NCBI GenBank assembly: GCA_022712775.1
Contig: JAFLJZ010000156.1
Span: forward strand, 1 to 12,261
DNA from: Sulfurimonas sp.
Lineage (GTDB): Bacteria > Campylobacterota > Campylobacteria > Campylobacterales > Sulfurimonadaceae
Length of the DNA: 12,261 nt
Reading direction: 5' to 3'
Numbering within the stretch: the first letter of the stretch is position 1; every line of letters starts with the position of its first letter. The notes below the pieces were generated by a model. It did not search any database. It had not been told where the DNA came from and saw nothing but the letters and a program-made list of their open reading frames with translations. This document shows positions 1 to 6,534 of the stretch, in pieces. A program made the translations under genes and the position numbers.

Positions 1-114
1 ACTTCATGGGTTGATATCGATAGATGTAAAGGGTGTGCACTATGTGTATACGTTTGTACTGATATGCTTGATAGAAACTGTATTACTATGGTTATGTCTG
101 GTCAAGAAGGGTAA
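1..114 (+). CDS. 4Fe-4S ferredoxin-type protein, C-terminal fragment (5' end outside window)
   Basis: Frame 1 is open from the window edge to a TAA at 112-114 and encodes 37 residues. The visible part starts TSWVDIDR and has a cysteine pattern Cys9-x2-Cys12-x2-Cys15-x3-Cys19, the classic ligand set for one 4Fe-4S cluster. The context WVDIDRCKxC resembles the first cluster of small ferredoxin subunits such as OorD/KorD of 2-oxoacid:ferredoxin oxidoreductases, as I remember that family. Two things are odd. The residue after the fourth Cys is Thr, where Pro is usual. The protein also stops 18 residues later, so the second cluster expected in OorD is absent. It may be a truncated ferredoxin gene or the C-terminal cluster of a longer electron-transfer protein. 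The upstream part cannot be seen, so the family is uncertain. A hairpin follows at 125-149. Confidence 0.5.
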   Translation, partial: TSWVDIDRCKGCALCVYVCTDMLDRNCITMVMSGQEG

Positions 115-124
115 ATTCCCTATT

Positions 125-149
125 CGATGATGCCTTTTGGCATCTATCG
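125..149 (+). terminator. hairpin after the ferredoxin fragment, possible terminator
   Basis: The arms gatgcc (129-134) and ggcatc (139-144) pair perfectly around a TTTT loop. CGAT (125-128) and ATCG (146-149) extend the stem, with one bulged T at 145. It lies 11 nt after the stop at 114, which suits a transcript end. No U-tract follows directly (aaataaat), so it would be an imperfect intrinsic terminator or simply a 3'-end-stabilising hairpin. The remainder of 115-260 is AT-rich and shows nothing else. Confidence 0.45.
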
Positions 150-260
150 AAATAAATCTCCATATAATAATAATAATCCTCCTTTTTATTTTTCCCATAA
201 CAAAACAATTTTTTAATTAATTTAAATGAAATATCTTAAAAAGTTATTTTTAGACAATAA

Positions 261-269
261 TGGTAAAAT
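261..269 (+). promoter_or_regulatory. putative promoter of tig (extended -10)
   Basis: TGG followed by TAAAAT (264-269) matches an extended -10 box of the type used by sigma-70 in Campylobacterota, where the -35 element is weak and replaced by T-rich sequence. Here the upstream sequence is T-rich (ttatttttag). The predicted start is near 276, giving a leader of about 20 nt before the GTG at 297. The ribosome binding site AAAAGGA is at 285-291. Confidence 0.5.
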
Positions 270-296
270 TCGTTATTAAAAAGCAAAAGGATTGCA

Positions 297-1547
297 GTGA
301 AAGTTACAGTAGAAAAATTAGACGATATAAATTTCATTTTGAGTGGCACAGTAGACAATAGTATAATTGATGAAAAGGTTACTCAACTTACAGAGCAAAA
401 GGCTAAAGAATCAGATACTGAAGCTACAGATGAAGAAATTAAAGAAGAAGCTTCAGGATTGGCATTTAAAGATTTTATTGATGCTGGAATAAAAGAAGCA
501 AACATTAAAATTCAAACTGTCTTAGGTCAACCTGGTCTTCAAAAATTTGAGCAAAACGATAAGGGCGTTTACTTTGAAGTAGCCTTATCTATAAGTCCAG
601 AGGTAAATGTAGACATAGATTATATGGACGCAATACCGAGTTATACTAAACCTCAAGCAAGTGACAAAGCTATAGAAGAAAAACTCTCTGAGTTTGTACT
701 TCAGCAAGCCCCATTCTCTAAGATTGCTAATCCAAGAGCAGTTGTTGATGGTGATGTAACTGTTATAGATTTTACGGGATTTATAGATGGAAAAGTTTTT
801 GAAGGTGGTACTGCAGAAACGTTTAATCTTCGCATTGGTTCTAACTCATTTATAGAAGGTTTTGAAGAACAACTCATTGGTATGGAATATAATGAAGAAA
901 AATCTGTTTTAGTGACTTTTCCTAAAGATTATCAGGCAGAAGACTTAGCAGGTAAAGAGGCTAAGTTTGTTGTTAAACTCCATGAGATTCAAGAACAAAA
1001 AGCCGAAACTCCAGATGATGCTTTTGCACAAAGAACACTTAGTGATACATCCGCTACACTTGATACTCTTAAGCAAAAATTAGCAGACCAAATCACATCT
1101 GAAGAACTTTCACAACTTTATATGAGTGAACTTAAACCAAAGATTGTAAAAGGATTACTTTCAAAATTTGACTTTACTTTACCTAAGAACGTTGTAGAAC
1201 AAGAAATAGATGCAAAAGTACGTGAAAAAACAAAGTCTTTTACTCAAGAAGAACATAAACCATACATAGATGATAAAGCAAAATTTGCTGAGTTAAGAGA
1301 GTCTGTACGTGAAGCAGCACGCGCTACGATAAAAGCTGCACTGATTGTTGAAGCTATAGCTATTAAAGAGGGTGTTGTAGTACATGAACAAGAGGTTCAC
1401 GCTGCTCTTGGTTACCAAGCAATGGTGACAGGTCAAGATGCAGATGAACTGCTAAAATACTATAAAGAAAACAACCTAATGACTTCAGCAAAAATGGGAC
1501 TTACAGAAGATAAACTTTTTGGAAAATTACTTGGATTTGATAAGTAA
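297..1547 (+). CDS. tig: trigger factor (ribosome-associated chaperone, PPIase)
   Basis: Trigger factor is a cytosolic chaperone with an FKBP-type peptidyl-prolyl isomerase domain. Its N-terminal domain normally docks on ribosomal protein uL23. Here 416 residues are encoded, against about 430-445 in typical relatives. The PPIase domain is clear at about 150-232: DGDVTVIDFTGFIDGKVFEG, GSNSFIEGFEEQLIGM, then LAGKEAKFVVKLHEIQE. The helical C-terminal chaperone domain runs from about 233 to 416 and ends LTEDKLFGKLLGFDK. The start is GTG at 297, 5 nt after AAAAGGA. ATG is not available at the domain start. The strong oddity is in the N-terminal domain. The docking signature GFRxGxxP, expected near residues 40-52, is missing, and an acidic stretch (KESDTEATDEEIKEEAS, 37-53) stands in its place. 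The reading frame is intact throughout, so this looks like divergence rather than a frameshift. The PPIase and C-terminal similarity makes the family call secure. Confidence 0.93.
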   Translation: MKVTVEKLDDINFILSGTVDNSIIDEKVTQLTEQKAKESDTEATDEEIKEEASGLAFKDFIDAGIKEANIKIQTVLGQPGLQKFEQNDKGVYFEVALSISPEVNVDIDYMDAIPSYTKPQASDKAIEEKLSEFVLQQAPFSKIANPRAVVDGDVTVIDFTGFIDGKVFEGGTAETFNLRIGSNSFIEGFEEQLIGMEYNEEKSVLVTFPKDYQAEDLAGKEAKFVVKLHEIQEQKAETPDDAFAQRTLSDTSATLDTLKQKLADQITSEELSQLYMSELKPKIVKGLLSKFDFTLPKNVVEQEIDAKVREKTKSFTQEEHKPYIDDKAKFAELRESVREAARATIKAALIVEAIAIKEGVVVHEQEVHAALGYQAMVTGQDADELLKYYKENNLMTSAKMGLTEDKLFGKLLGFDK

Positions 1548-2193
1548 AGAAATCCAAAAACTGTGGAGTTGGGCAGATGAAAATAATATTCCTGATTTAG
1601 AGTGGATAGAACATGATTCTTATTTAAAGGGTGGTTATTTTAGAGGATTACCAAGAGATAAAGAGAGGTTAATACACTTAACAAGACTTAATCTTTTAGG
1701 GTATCAACTGAAAAATTTGCCCTGCGAAATAGGAAGTCTTATCCATTTAAAACAACTGTATCTTTTGGATAATATGATTACTGCATTACCAGCGGAGATA
1801 GGAAAACTTACTCATTTAGAAGAACTGTATATTTCAGGAAATCAATTAAGCAGTTTACCAAAAGAAATTGGAAATTTAAAAAACTTACAACTATTTCTTC
1901 TTCAAGAGAATAAGCTTGAAGCCATCCCTAAAGAGATGGGTAATCTTTTTAATTTAAAGATTTTAGAACTTGGAGGAAACCAGCTTAGCTCTCTTCCAAA
2001 AGAGATAGGAAAACTTATAAATTTAAGTAAATTAACTCTGTGGAAAAATAAACTTACAAAGTTACCCCAAGAGATAGAAAGTCTTGTGAATTTAAAAGAG
2101 TTAGATTTAGTTTACAATAAAATAGAATTTACACAAGAACATATCCAATGGTTAGAAAGTTTAATGACTAAAGATTGTGAAGTCTCTATTTAG
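1519..2193 (+). CDS. leucine-rich-repeat protein
   Basis: The protein has about 224 residues. After a Trp-rich N-terminal cap (about residues 11-50: KLWSWADENNIPDLEWIEHD, then GLPRDKE) come seven tandem 23-residue leucine-rich repeats, residues 51-211. Their consensus is LxxLxxLxLxxNxLxxLPxEIGx, and only the last repeat is degenerate. This repeat type folds into a solenoid that usually binds proteins. No signal peptide or membrane segment is visible, so it is probably cytosolic. The function and partner are not identifiable. There is no ATG start. The frame overlaps the end of tig, with TTG codons at 1519, 1531 and 1537. AGAAG (1506-1510) could serve the first, and GGAAAA (1521-1526) could serve the second. 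Translation is probably coupled to tig. The stop overlaps the convergent globin gene by 4 nt. A 5'-truncated pseudogene is possible, but the repeats are well kept. Confidence 0.8.
   Translation: MENYLDLISKEIQKLWSWADENNIPDLEWIEHDSYLKGGYFRGLPRDKERLIHLTRLNLLGYQLKNLPCEIGSLIHLKQLYLLDNMITALPAEIGKLTHLEELYISGNQLSSLPKEIGNLKNLQLFLLQENKLEAIPKEMGNLFNLKILELGGNQLSSLPKEIGKLINLSKLTLWKNKLTKLPQEIESLVNLKELDLVYNKIEFTQEHIQWLESLMTKDCEVSI
1669..2151 (+). repeat. seven in-register 69-nt leucine-rich-repeat units
   Basis: Residues 51-211 of the LRR protein form seven exactly 23-residue units with no insertions or deletions between them. Units 3 and 5 share GNQLSSLPKEIG. The DNA copies are similar but not identical, so the array is not a recent expansion. 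Confidence 0.8.
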
Positions 2194-2588
2194 TCATCAT
2201 CATCTTCATCATTCATACCAAGATTATCCATAAATTGGTTCGCTAGAATTTGAGCTTTTTTATAAAATTTATCAGCAACTTCTGGGATGTAGAATCGATA
2301 TATTATTTCATGAAATAGTTCTAACCAACGCTCAAAACTCTCAGGAGTTAGTGGTCCTAAAAAGGCATGTGGAGGAAATGGATCCCCGTTATAACCTCTT
2401 TGCCCTGTCATTAGCATAAGCCAAAAACTCTCTAGAGTACCAAAGTGTTCATGCCATTTTCCACCTTCTAAATCATCACCTAAAGCTTTAGTGAAAACAG
2501 GAGCTAAAATATCATCTTGTAGGATAATAGCATAAAATTCACGTACCATTTTTCTTATACTATCTCTATCAATTACATCATAAGGCAT
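2190..2588 (-). CDS. group III truncated hemoglobin (Ctb-like)
   Basis: The gene encodes a 132-residue 2-over-2 globin. Hallmarks visible are Phe18-Tyr19 (B9/B10), KWHEHFGTLESFW with His48 aligning to the distal E7 His and Trp56 to E15, GYNGDPFPPHAFLG with His74 as the proximal heme ligand (F8), and FERWLELF with Trp88 as the G8 Trp of groups II and III. The spacing and the GYNGxP motif match Ctb of Campylobacter jejuni, which modulates O2/NO chemistry in microaerobic cells. The C-terminus carries an acidic tail (NDEDDDD) encoded by repeated ATC-like triplets. The gene is last in the five-gene dab cluster. ATG is at 2588, 8 nt after the upstream gene. Its stop overlaps the convergent LRR gene by 4 nt (2190-2193), leaving no room for a terminator. 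Cytosolic. The family call is firm; the physiological role is inferred. Confidence 0.9.
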   Translation of the reverse strand: MPYDVIDRDSIRKMVREFYAIILQDDILAPVFTKALGDDLEGGKWHEHFGTLESFWLMLMTGQRGYNGDPFPPHAFLGPLTPESFERWLELFHEIIYRFYIPEVADKFYKKAQILANQFMDNLGMNDEDDDD

Positions 2589-2596
2589 AGTTCTTC

Positions 2597-2914
2597 CTAG
2601 TTTGATCCACTATCTTTTGGAGCAACTTGGCTACCATCAAATCCAATTACAATAGGACTTTTATGAATAAGGTCTCTTGCATCTTCAGTATCCTCATCCT
2701 CATCTTCTACAGGTCTTACACTGCTATGGATTACTATCTTCTCTCCGTAATCTACCGCTTCAAAAAAATGTGTCATACAAAATTCTTGATTCATGCGACA
2801 TTCAAGAACGCGTGCCTTATTAATCATATCTTCACGAGTATCAAACTCCATTCTTTCCATTAAACCACTTTTCTTAATACAACTACATTCTTTTTCTATT
2901 TCTATTCTATACAT
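2597..2914 (-). CDS. small Cys-containing protein of the dab-globin operon, function unknown
   Basis: The gene encodes 105 residues with no recognised catalytic domain. The N-terminal half is compact and has four cysteines and a nearby His: Cys10, Cys12, Cys39, Cys46 and His49 (ECSC early, then EFCMTH). This could bind a metal or form disulfides. A strongly acidic linker (VEDEDEDTEDARD, about 69-81) follows, then a Gly/Ser-rich tail without clear structure. ATG at 2914 has AAAGGA about 8 nt upstream on the minus strand, so the start is well supported. The gene sits 21 nt after dabA and 8 nt before the globin, so it is almost certainly co-transcribed with both. From memory, the N-terminal half resembles a short protein found in other Campylobacterota, but I cannot name a family. 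No signal peptide or membrane helix is seen. Confidence 0.75.
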   Translation of the reverse strand: MYRIEIEKECSCIKKSGLMERMEFDTREDMINKARVLECRMNQEFCMTHFFEAVDYGEKIVIHSSVRPVEDEDEDTEDARDLIHKSPIVIGFDGSQVAPKDSGSN

Positions 2915-2935
2915 TTTTATTTCCTTTATTATTTA

Positions 2936-5809
2936 TTAAGTTAGTTCTCTTATTACAATGAATTCACCATGTTCATACGAGTAAACTTTTTTAGCCTCTC
3001 TGTCTATAACAACAGGTCTAATCCATTCGTTGAGAATAAAAGGCTTTGCCAGTGAATTCCCAACCGCTTTTAAAACTATTTGAAGTGGTGCTTCCATTAA
3101 TGTAAGAAGTCTTACAGGTTCATGGTATGCTTTGCCTTCTAAAAAAACTGACTGTGTCGGAAGTCCAATTTTTAAATCACTGTAATTACCGCTAAAAACA
3201 CCTATCTTTGACACAACATTATGATATACCTTTGAACCAGCCCCATACACATGATTGTCAACGGTAGAGAAGTAATGTTCTAAATTAATCCATTCACCTA
3301 CAACCAGTGGTCCATCAAAAATGCGTGTGAGAATATCTGCATTATCATTATCAAGTTTGTAATCATATGAATGCAAAAAGAATCTGTTCTTAAATTCAAT
3401 ATGTTTTACAGAATCTCTCGGACCAGCAAAAACTCCCATGTTCCCAGCAAGTCCCCATTCTGGTCTTGGTTCAGACCAGTCCATAGATTTAACCATAATA
3501 TCTTCTTGGGTATTTGTATATGGAAGGGATTGTATTCTTTCTTCTCTTGACCTGTGGGATGCCTTAGCAAAATCATGCATAATCTTAAAAAACCTAGATG
3601 ATTCTGCTGGAGATAAATCATCAGTATCATAATATTTCATTTCATCAGTAGAAGTAATATGCAAGGCAGGTATAAATCTTACATTAAATGGGATATAAAT
3701 CCCTTTTTCTTTTAGTGCTTCACGAACCTCTGTATTATTTGCTATCATGCAAAGTGCTCTATTATTTGGAAGAGAAATATCTCCTCCACATGCACCACAG
3801 TCAAGTGCTGATTCAAATGGGTTATTGTCTGAAATGCTACCGTGACCAGAAAGAATTACAAATTCAGGAAAAGCATCTACCTGACCAATCATTGTTAAAT
3901 AGTTATGGAGATACTTCACTTTTTCTTCAAGTGTAAAACCAACCATAGCTAATTTATTTTTTTGATACTCATAATCTTGAGGCGTAATTTTATACTTAGA
4001 TTTAAGTTTTTGGATTACAAAATCAGGAATCTCTACATTTAAATTATCATTAAATATAAGATGTTTTCGTATTGATTCTACCTCGTAATCAGAATACTCT
4101 TTTTTTACATTTTCTATTAAAGTTGCACGGATGATTTTCGTATGAAGTTTAATAACATAAAATTCAATCTCACCAGAAGAAAGTTTATCAAGTGTATAGG
4201 TCGTTTTTGGCTTCTTAGGTTTGAATTTTGAAAGAAACTTTTTTGTCTTTTGAGGTAAAAAAGTTTGACCAAAAAGCTTAATCCCAAAAATCCATCCAAT
4301 TGCTTCAACCATAATATATGGTGTATAAGGATTATTTTTTAAGTCACTTAAGACTTTTTTTGTAGTTTTATTCATGAGTGTTTTTGATTTATAATCTTCA
4401 TGAGATTCTATAGGCAATTCAAATACAACATTATTAGTTTTTACAATAGCAGGTGCTAAAAAAATCTCATGTGCTTTATCAAACTCTACAAATGCCATTG
4501 GCATACCTAGAAATCCACCTGCACCATAAGTTTTATAAGGACCACTTGATTCAATATTTCTTCTCATAACTTCAGATCTAACATCCAAACAAAATGTAAT
4601 AGATGCCGCTGGTTTTTCTTGCGCTTTATTATTTGCATTAATAATTTTATCAACATGACTATGTATATAACTGTCTTCAAGTGACTTAAGCCATATATAG
4701 CCTTCTTCTTCTCTAAGTTGTTGAATGATTAAAACTAACTCGGTTAAGGGTAAATTACTTTGCAAGACTTCATCAGAATGTTGAACCTGTAAAGCATCTA
4801 GATTCAACTCATGTTTTACATGATCAGCTAAAACTTTAGAAGTTTCTTCATTGTCTTCTAAGGCATCTAGTGCTGGTCCAAAAAGCTTATCTTTATGTTT
4901 GAGAAGTTGTAAGATCACATCATCAAGGTGCTCTCTTGCATATTCTTCAAATAATTTAAAACTACTAAGCTTACATTTCTTTACTGCTTCTATCTCATAA
5001 TGTAGTCGTATAGCGATATAGTCTATTAAGGTAGCTGGGTACTCTTGCTGTGAAGCATTATCTGCATCTGTTGAACGGTATTTAATAAATCCAGCCCAGC
5101 CATGAAGTTTAAGCAGGTGTGTTAATAAATAATGCTCAATATTTTGTACATGGAGTGTTTTTAAGGACTGCTCAACAAAGCTTTCAGCATCTTTTTCATA
5201 GGTAAAATCTTCAAAAAGTTTAAAAGCCTCAAACATACCAAGTTCTCTATTTGGCATACGCATTGTTGTTTGATTCTCATCTACAAATCGGGAAACGAAT
5301 TCAATAATATTTTTCTCAATGCTATCTTTATTATCATTACCAAAAAGTGCATCACCAATTTCGTATAAAGTCATGTGTTTTGTCAATTGACGTAACCATA
5401 CTTGTTTATCATGAAAAATAGAATGTTCTTCTAAGTGTGCATAGAGTGCATCATCAACTTTCTCTACCTTAGATAAAAGTTCGATTCTTAGACTTCCCCA
5501 TTTCGGGCTAACTTCCATAAGAAATTTTTTGGCAAACTCTAAAGAAATATCAAAACCTTTTTCTGCAAGAGATTCTTTAATGTTATTTTCAAATATTAAA
5601 CTATCAATCTTACCCTCTTCATATAAACCCATATAATATGATGAATCCATATAGACTTTCCCACCAAATATACTTTGCGCTTTTTTTAATCCATCTTTAA
5701 AATGTAAATCTTCGAATCCTTTGAGAGGATTATGATGAATAAATGATCCTATAGGCCAATAGTGAGGGATTGTATCTTTAACAGAATCTAGTTTTTCTAT
5801 AATACTCAT
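2936..5809 (-). CDS. dabA: DabA: zinc-dependent inorganic carbon uptake subunit (DUF2309)
   Basis: DabA is the cytoplasmic, beta-carbonic-anhydrase-like subunit of the DAB system. With DabB it converts CO2 to bicarbonate in an energy-coupled, one-way manner, raising cell bicarbonate for carbon fixation. The protein has 957 residues, long for the family. The predicted zinc/catalytic set is complete: Cys407 and Asp409 in SITFCLDVRSE, His656 in LSGHGS, and Cys671 in LDCGACGG. The 15-residue His-Cys spacing is the same as in characterised DabA (His524/Cys539 in Halothiobacillus). Arg411 follows the CxD motif. The N-terminal HHNPLKG (25-31) is also typical of the family. No signal peptide or membrane segment is evident. 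The ATG overlaps the stop of the preceding membrane-protein gene by 4 nt (ATGA), implying translational coupling. Identification is secure; the energy source (proton motive force) is known from the family, not from this sequence. Confidence 0.95.
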   Translation of the reverse strand: MSIIEKLDSVKDTIPHYWPIGSFIHHNPLKGFEDLHFKDGLKKAQSIFGGKVYMDSSYYMGLYEEGKIDSLIFENNIKESLAEKGFDISLEFAKKFLMEVSPKWGSLRIELLSKVEKVDDALYAHLEEHSIFHDKQVWLRQLTKHMTLYEIGDALFGNDNKDSIEKNIIEFVSRFVDENQTTMRMPNRELGMFEAFKLFEDFTYEKDAESFVEQSLKTLHVQNIEHYLLTHLLKLHGWAGFIKYRSTDADNASQQEYPATLIDYIAIRLHYEIEAVKKCKLSSFKLFEEYAREHLDDVILQLLKHKDKLFGPALDALEDNEETSKVLADHVKHELNLDALQVQHSDEVLQSNLPLTELVLIIQQLREEEGYIWLKSLEDSYIHSHVDKIINANNKAQEKPAASITFCLDVRSEVMRRNIESSGPYKTYGAGGFLGMPMAFVEFDKAHEIFLAPAIVKTNNVVFELPIESHEDYKSKTLMNKTTKKVLSDLKNNPYTPYIMVEAIGWIFGIKLFGQTFLPQKTKKFLSKFKPKKPKTTYTLDKLSSGEIEFYVIKLHTKIIRATLIENVKKEYSDYEVESIRKHLIFNDNLNVEIPDFVIQKLKSKYKITPQDYEYQKNKLAMVGFTLEEKVKYLHNYLTMIGQVDAFPEFVILSGHGSISDNNPFESALDCGACGGDISLPNNRALCMIANNTEVREALKEKGIYIPFNVRFIPALHITSTDEMKYYDTDDLSPAESSRFFKIMHDFAKASHRSREERIQSLPYTNTQEDIMVKSMDWSEPRPEWGLAGNMGVFAGPRDSVKHIEFKNRFFLHSYDYKLDNDNADILTRIFDGPLVVGEWINLEHYFSTVDNHVYGAGSKVYHNVVSKIGVFSGNYSDLKIGLPTQSVFLEGKAYHEPVRLLTLMEAPLQIVLKAVGNSLAKPFILNEWIRPVVIDREAKKVYSYEHGEFIVIRELT

Positions 5810-6534
5810 AGAAGTATCTCCTTAAATCCAAAGAAACTAAGACTTAAAAGTAGTATTACAATTAAGAAATGCATTGTTTTTTCTTTTGTATTCATATGAA
5901 CATAGTGAATATCTGAATGTGGTCTTCCAAATAAAGTAGCTCTCATAACTCCCATAGCAAGAGAGAAGTTAGCAAAGAAGAGCGTCGTTACTACAATATA
6001 CCAAAGCGTGTTCGGTTCACTATTAAAAATATGACTTAGGAAAAAGAGTGAATTTGGAAAGGGAGGATAAAGAGCAAGAGCAATTAGGTAAATACTCAAG
6101 TATGTACCAACACAAGGTGTTACAAGTGTGATTCCCGTAATATGGCGATAATTCGCACTCCCATAGTTTTTTTCGTAAAATCTTGCTATTAGATAAAAAC
6201 CACTTAATGATACAAGAAGTGAAAAACTATACATTGCACCTGCATCCTCAAAAAGAATAAAAAATGGTGCATTTATAAATATTAAGTAATAGCCTAGTTT
6301 ATAAAAATTTGTAGTTTTTGTTGCTTTGTAGATAGAAAACAATGCACTTATAAAAGAGATGATAACAAGTGAAGTTTTATGTTCATTAGGTATAAAAAAT
6401 GAAAGAATAATCGCAGATAAAAGTAAAAATCCACTCAACAAAAATATATGTTTACTCCTAAGTTGCGTATACTTTTCTAAAATGAAATAATATGGAACAC
6501 CAGCAGCCAATAATAAGAATAAAATATCAAACAT
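5806..6534 (-). CDS. multi-spanning membrane protein between dabB and dabA, possible extra Dab subunit
   Basis: The gene encodes 242 mostly hydrophobic residues with about eight likely membrane helices: roughly 1-19, 28-47, 54-71, 80-97, 102-119, 131-155, 176-196 and 220-238. Residues 156-170 (YPPFPNSLFFLSHIF) resemble the short G-x-PP-x-x-G-F motif after a late helix of NuoL/M/N and Mrp-type antiporter subunits. It may therefore be a reduced, diverged relative of those; this is an inference. An early loop contains FEDAGA with two acidic residues near a helix end. The ATG overlaps the dabB stop by 1 nt (TAATG), and the stop overlaps the dabA start by 4 nt. Production is thus tied to both Dab subunits, and a structural or proton-path role in the complex is plausible. 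I do not recognise a named family. Confidence 0.8.
   Translation of the reverse strand: MFDILFLLLAAGVPYYFILEKYTQLRSKHIFLLSGFLLLSAIILSFFIPNEHKTSLVIISFISALFSIYKATKTTNFYKLGYYLIFINAPFFILFEDAGAMYSFSLLVSLSGFYLIARFYEKNYGSANYRHITGITLVTPCVGTYLSIYLIALALYPPFPNSLFFLSHIFNSEPNTLWYIVVTTLFFANFSLAMGVMRATLFGRPHSDIHYVHMNTKEKTMHFLIVILLLSLSFFGFKEILL

Noticed and set aside
1669..2151. Periodic pattern considered as a CRISPR-like or DNA tandem repeat
   Set aside because: The 69-nt period is explained by 23-residue leucine-rich repeats; the units diverge at synonymous sites and there are no spacers.
2627..2863. Open frame of 78 codons on the plus strand opposite the small Cys protein gene
   Set aside because: Composition is random-looking, it has no ribosome binding site, and it is fully antisense to a gene with good start signals in a tight operon.
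3406..3936. Several 60-80 codon frames on both strands inside dabA
   Set aside because: They overlap the conserved His/Cys active-site region of dabA in other frames and show no start signals or recognisable domains.
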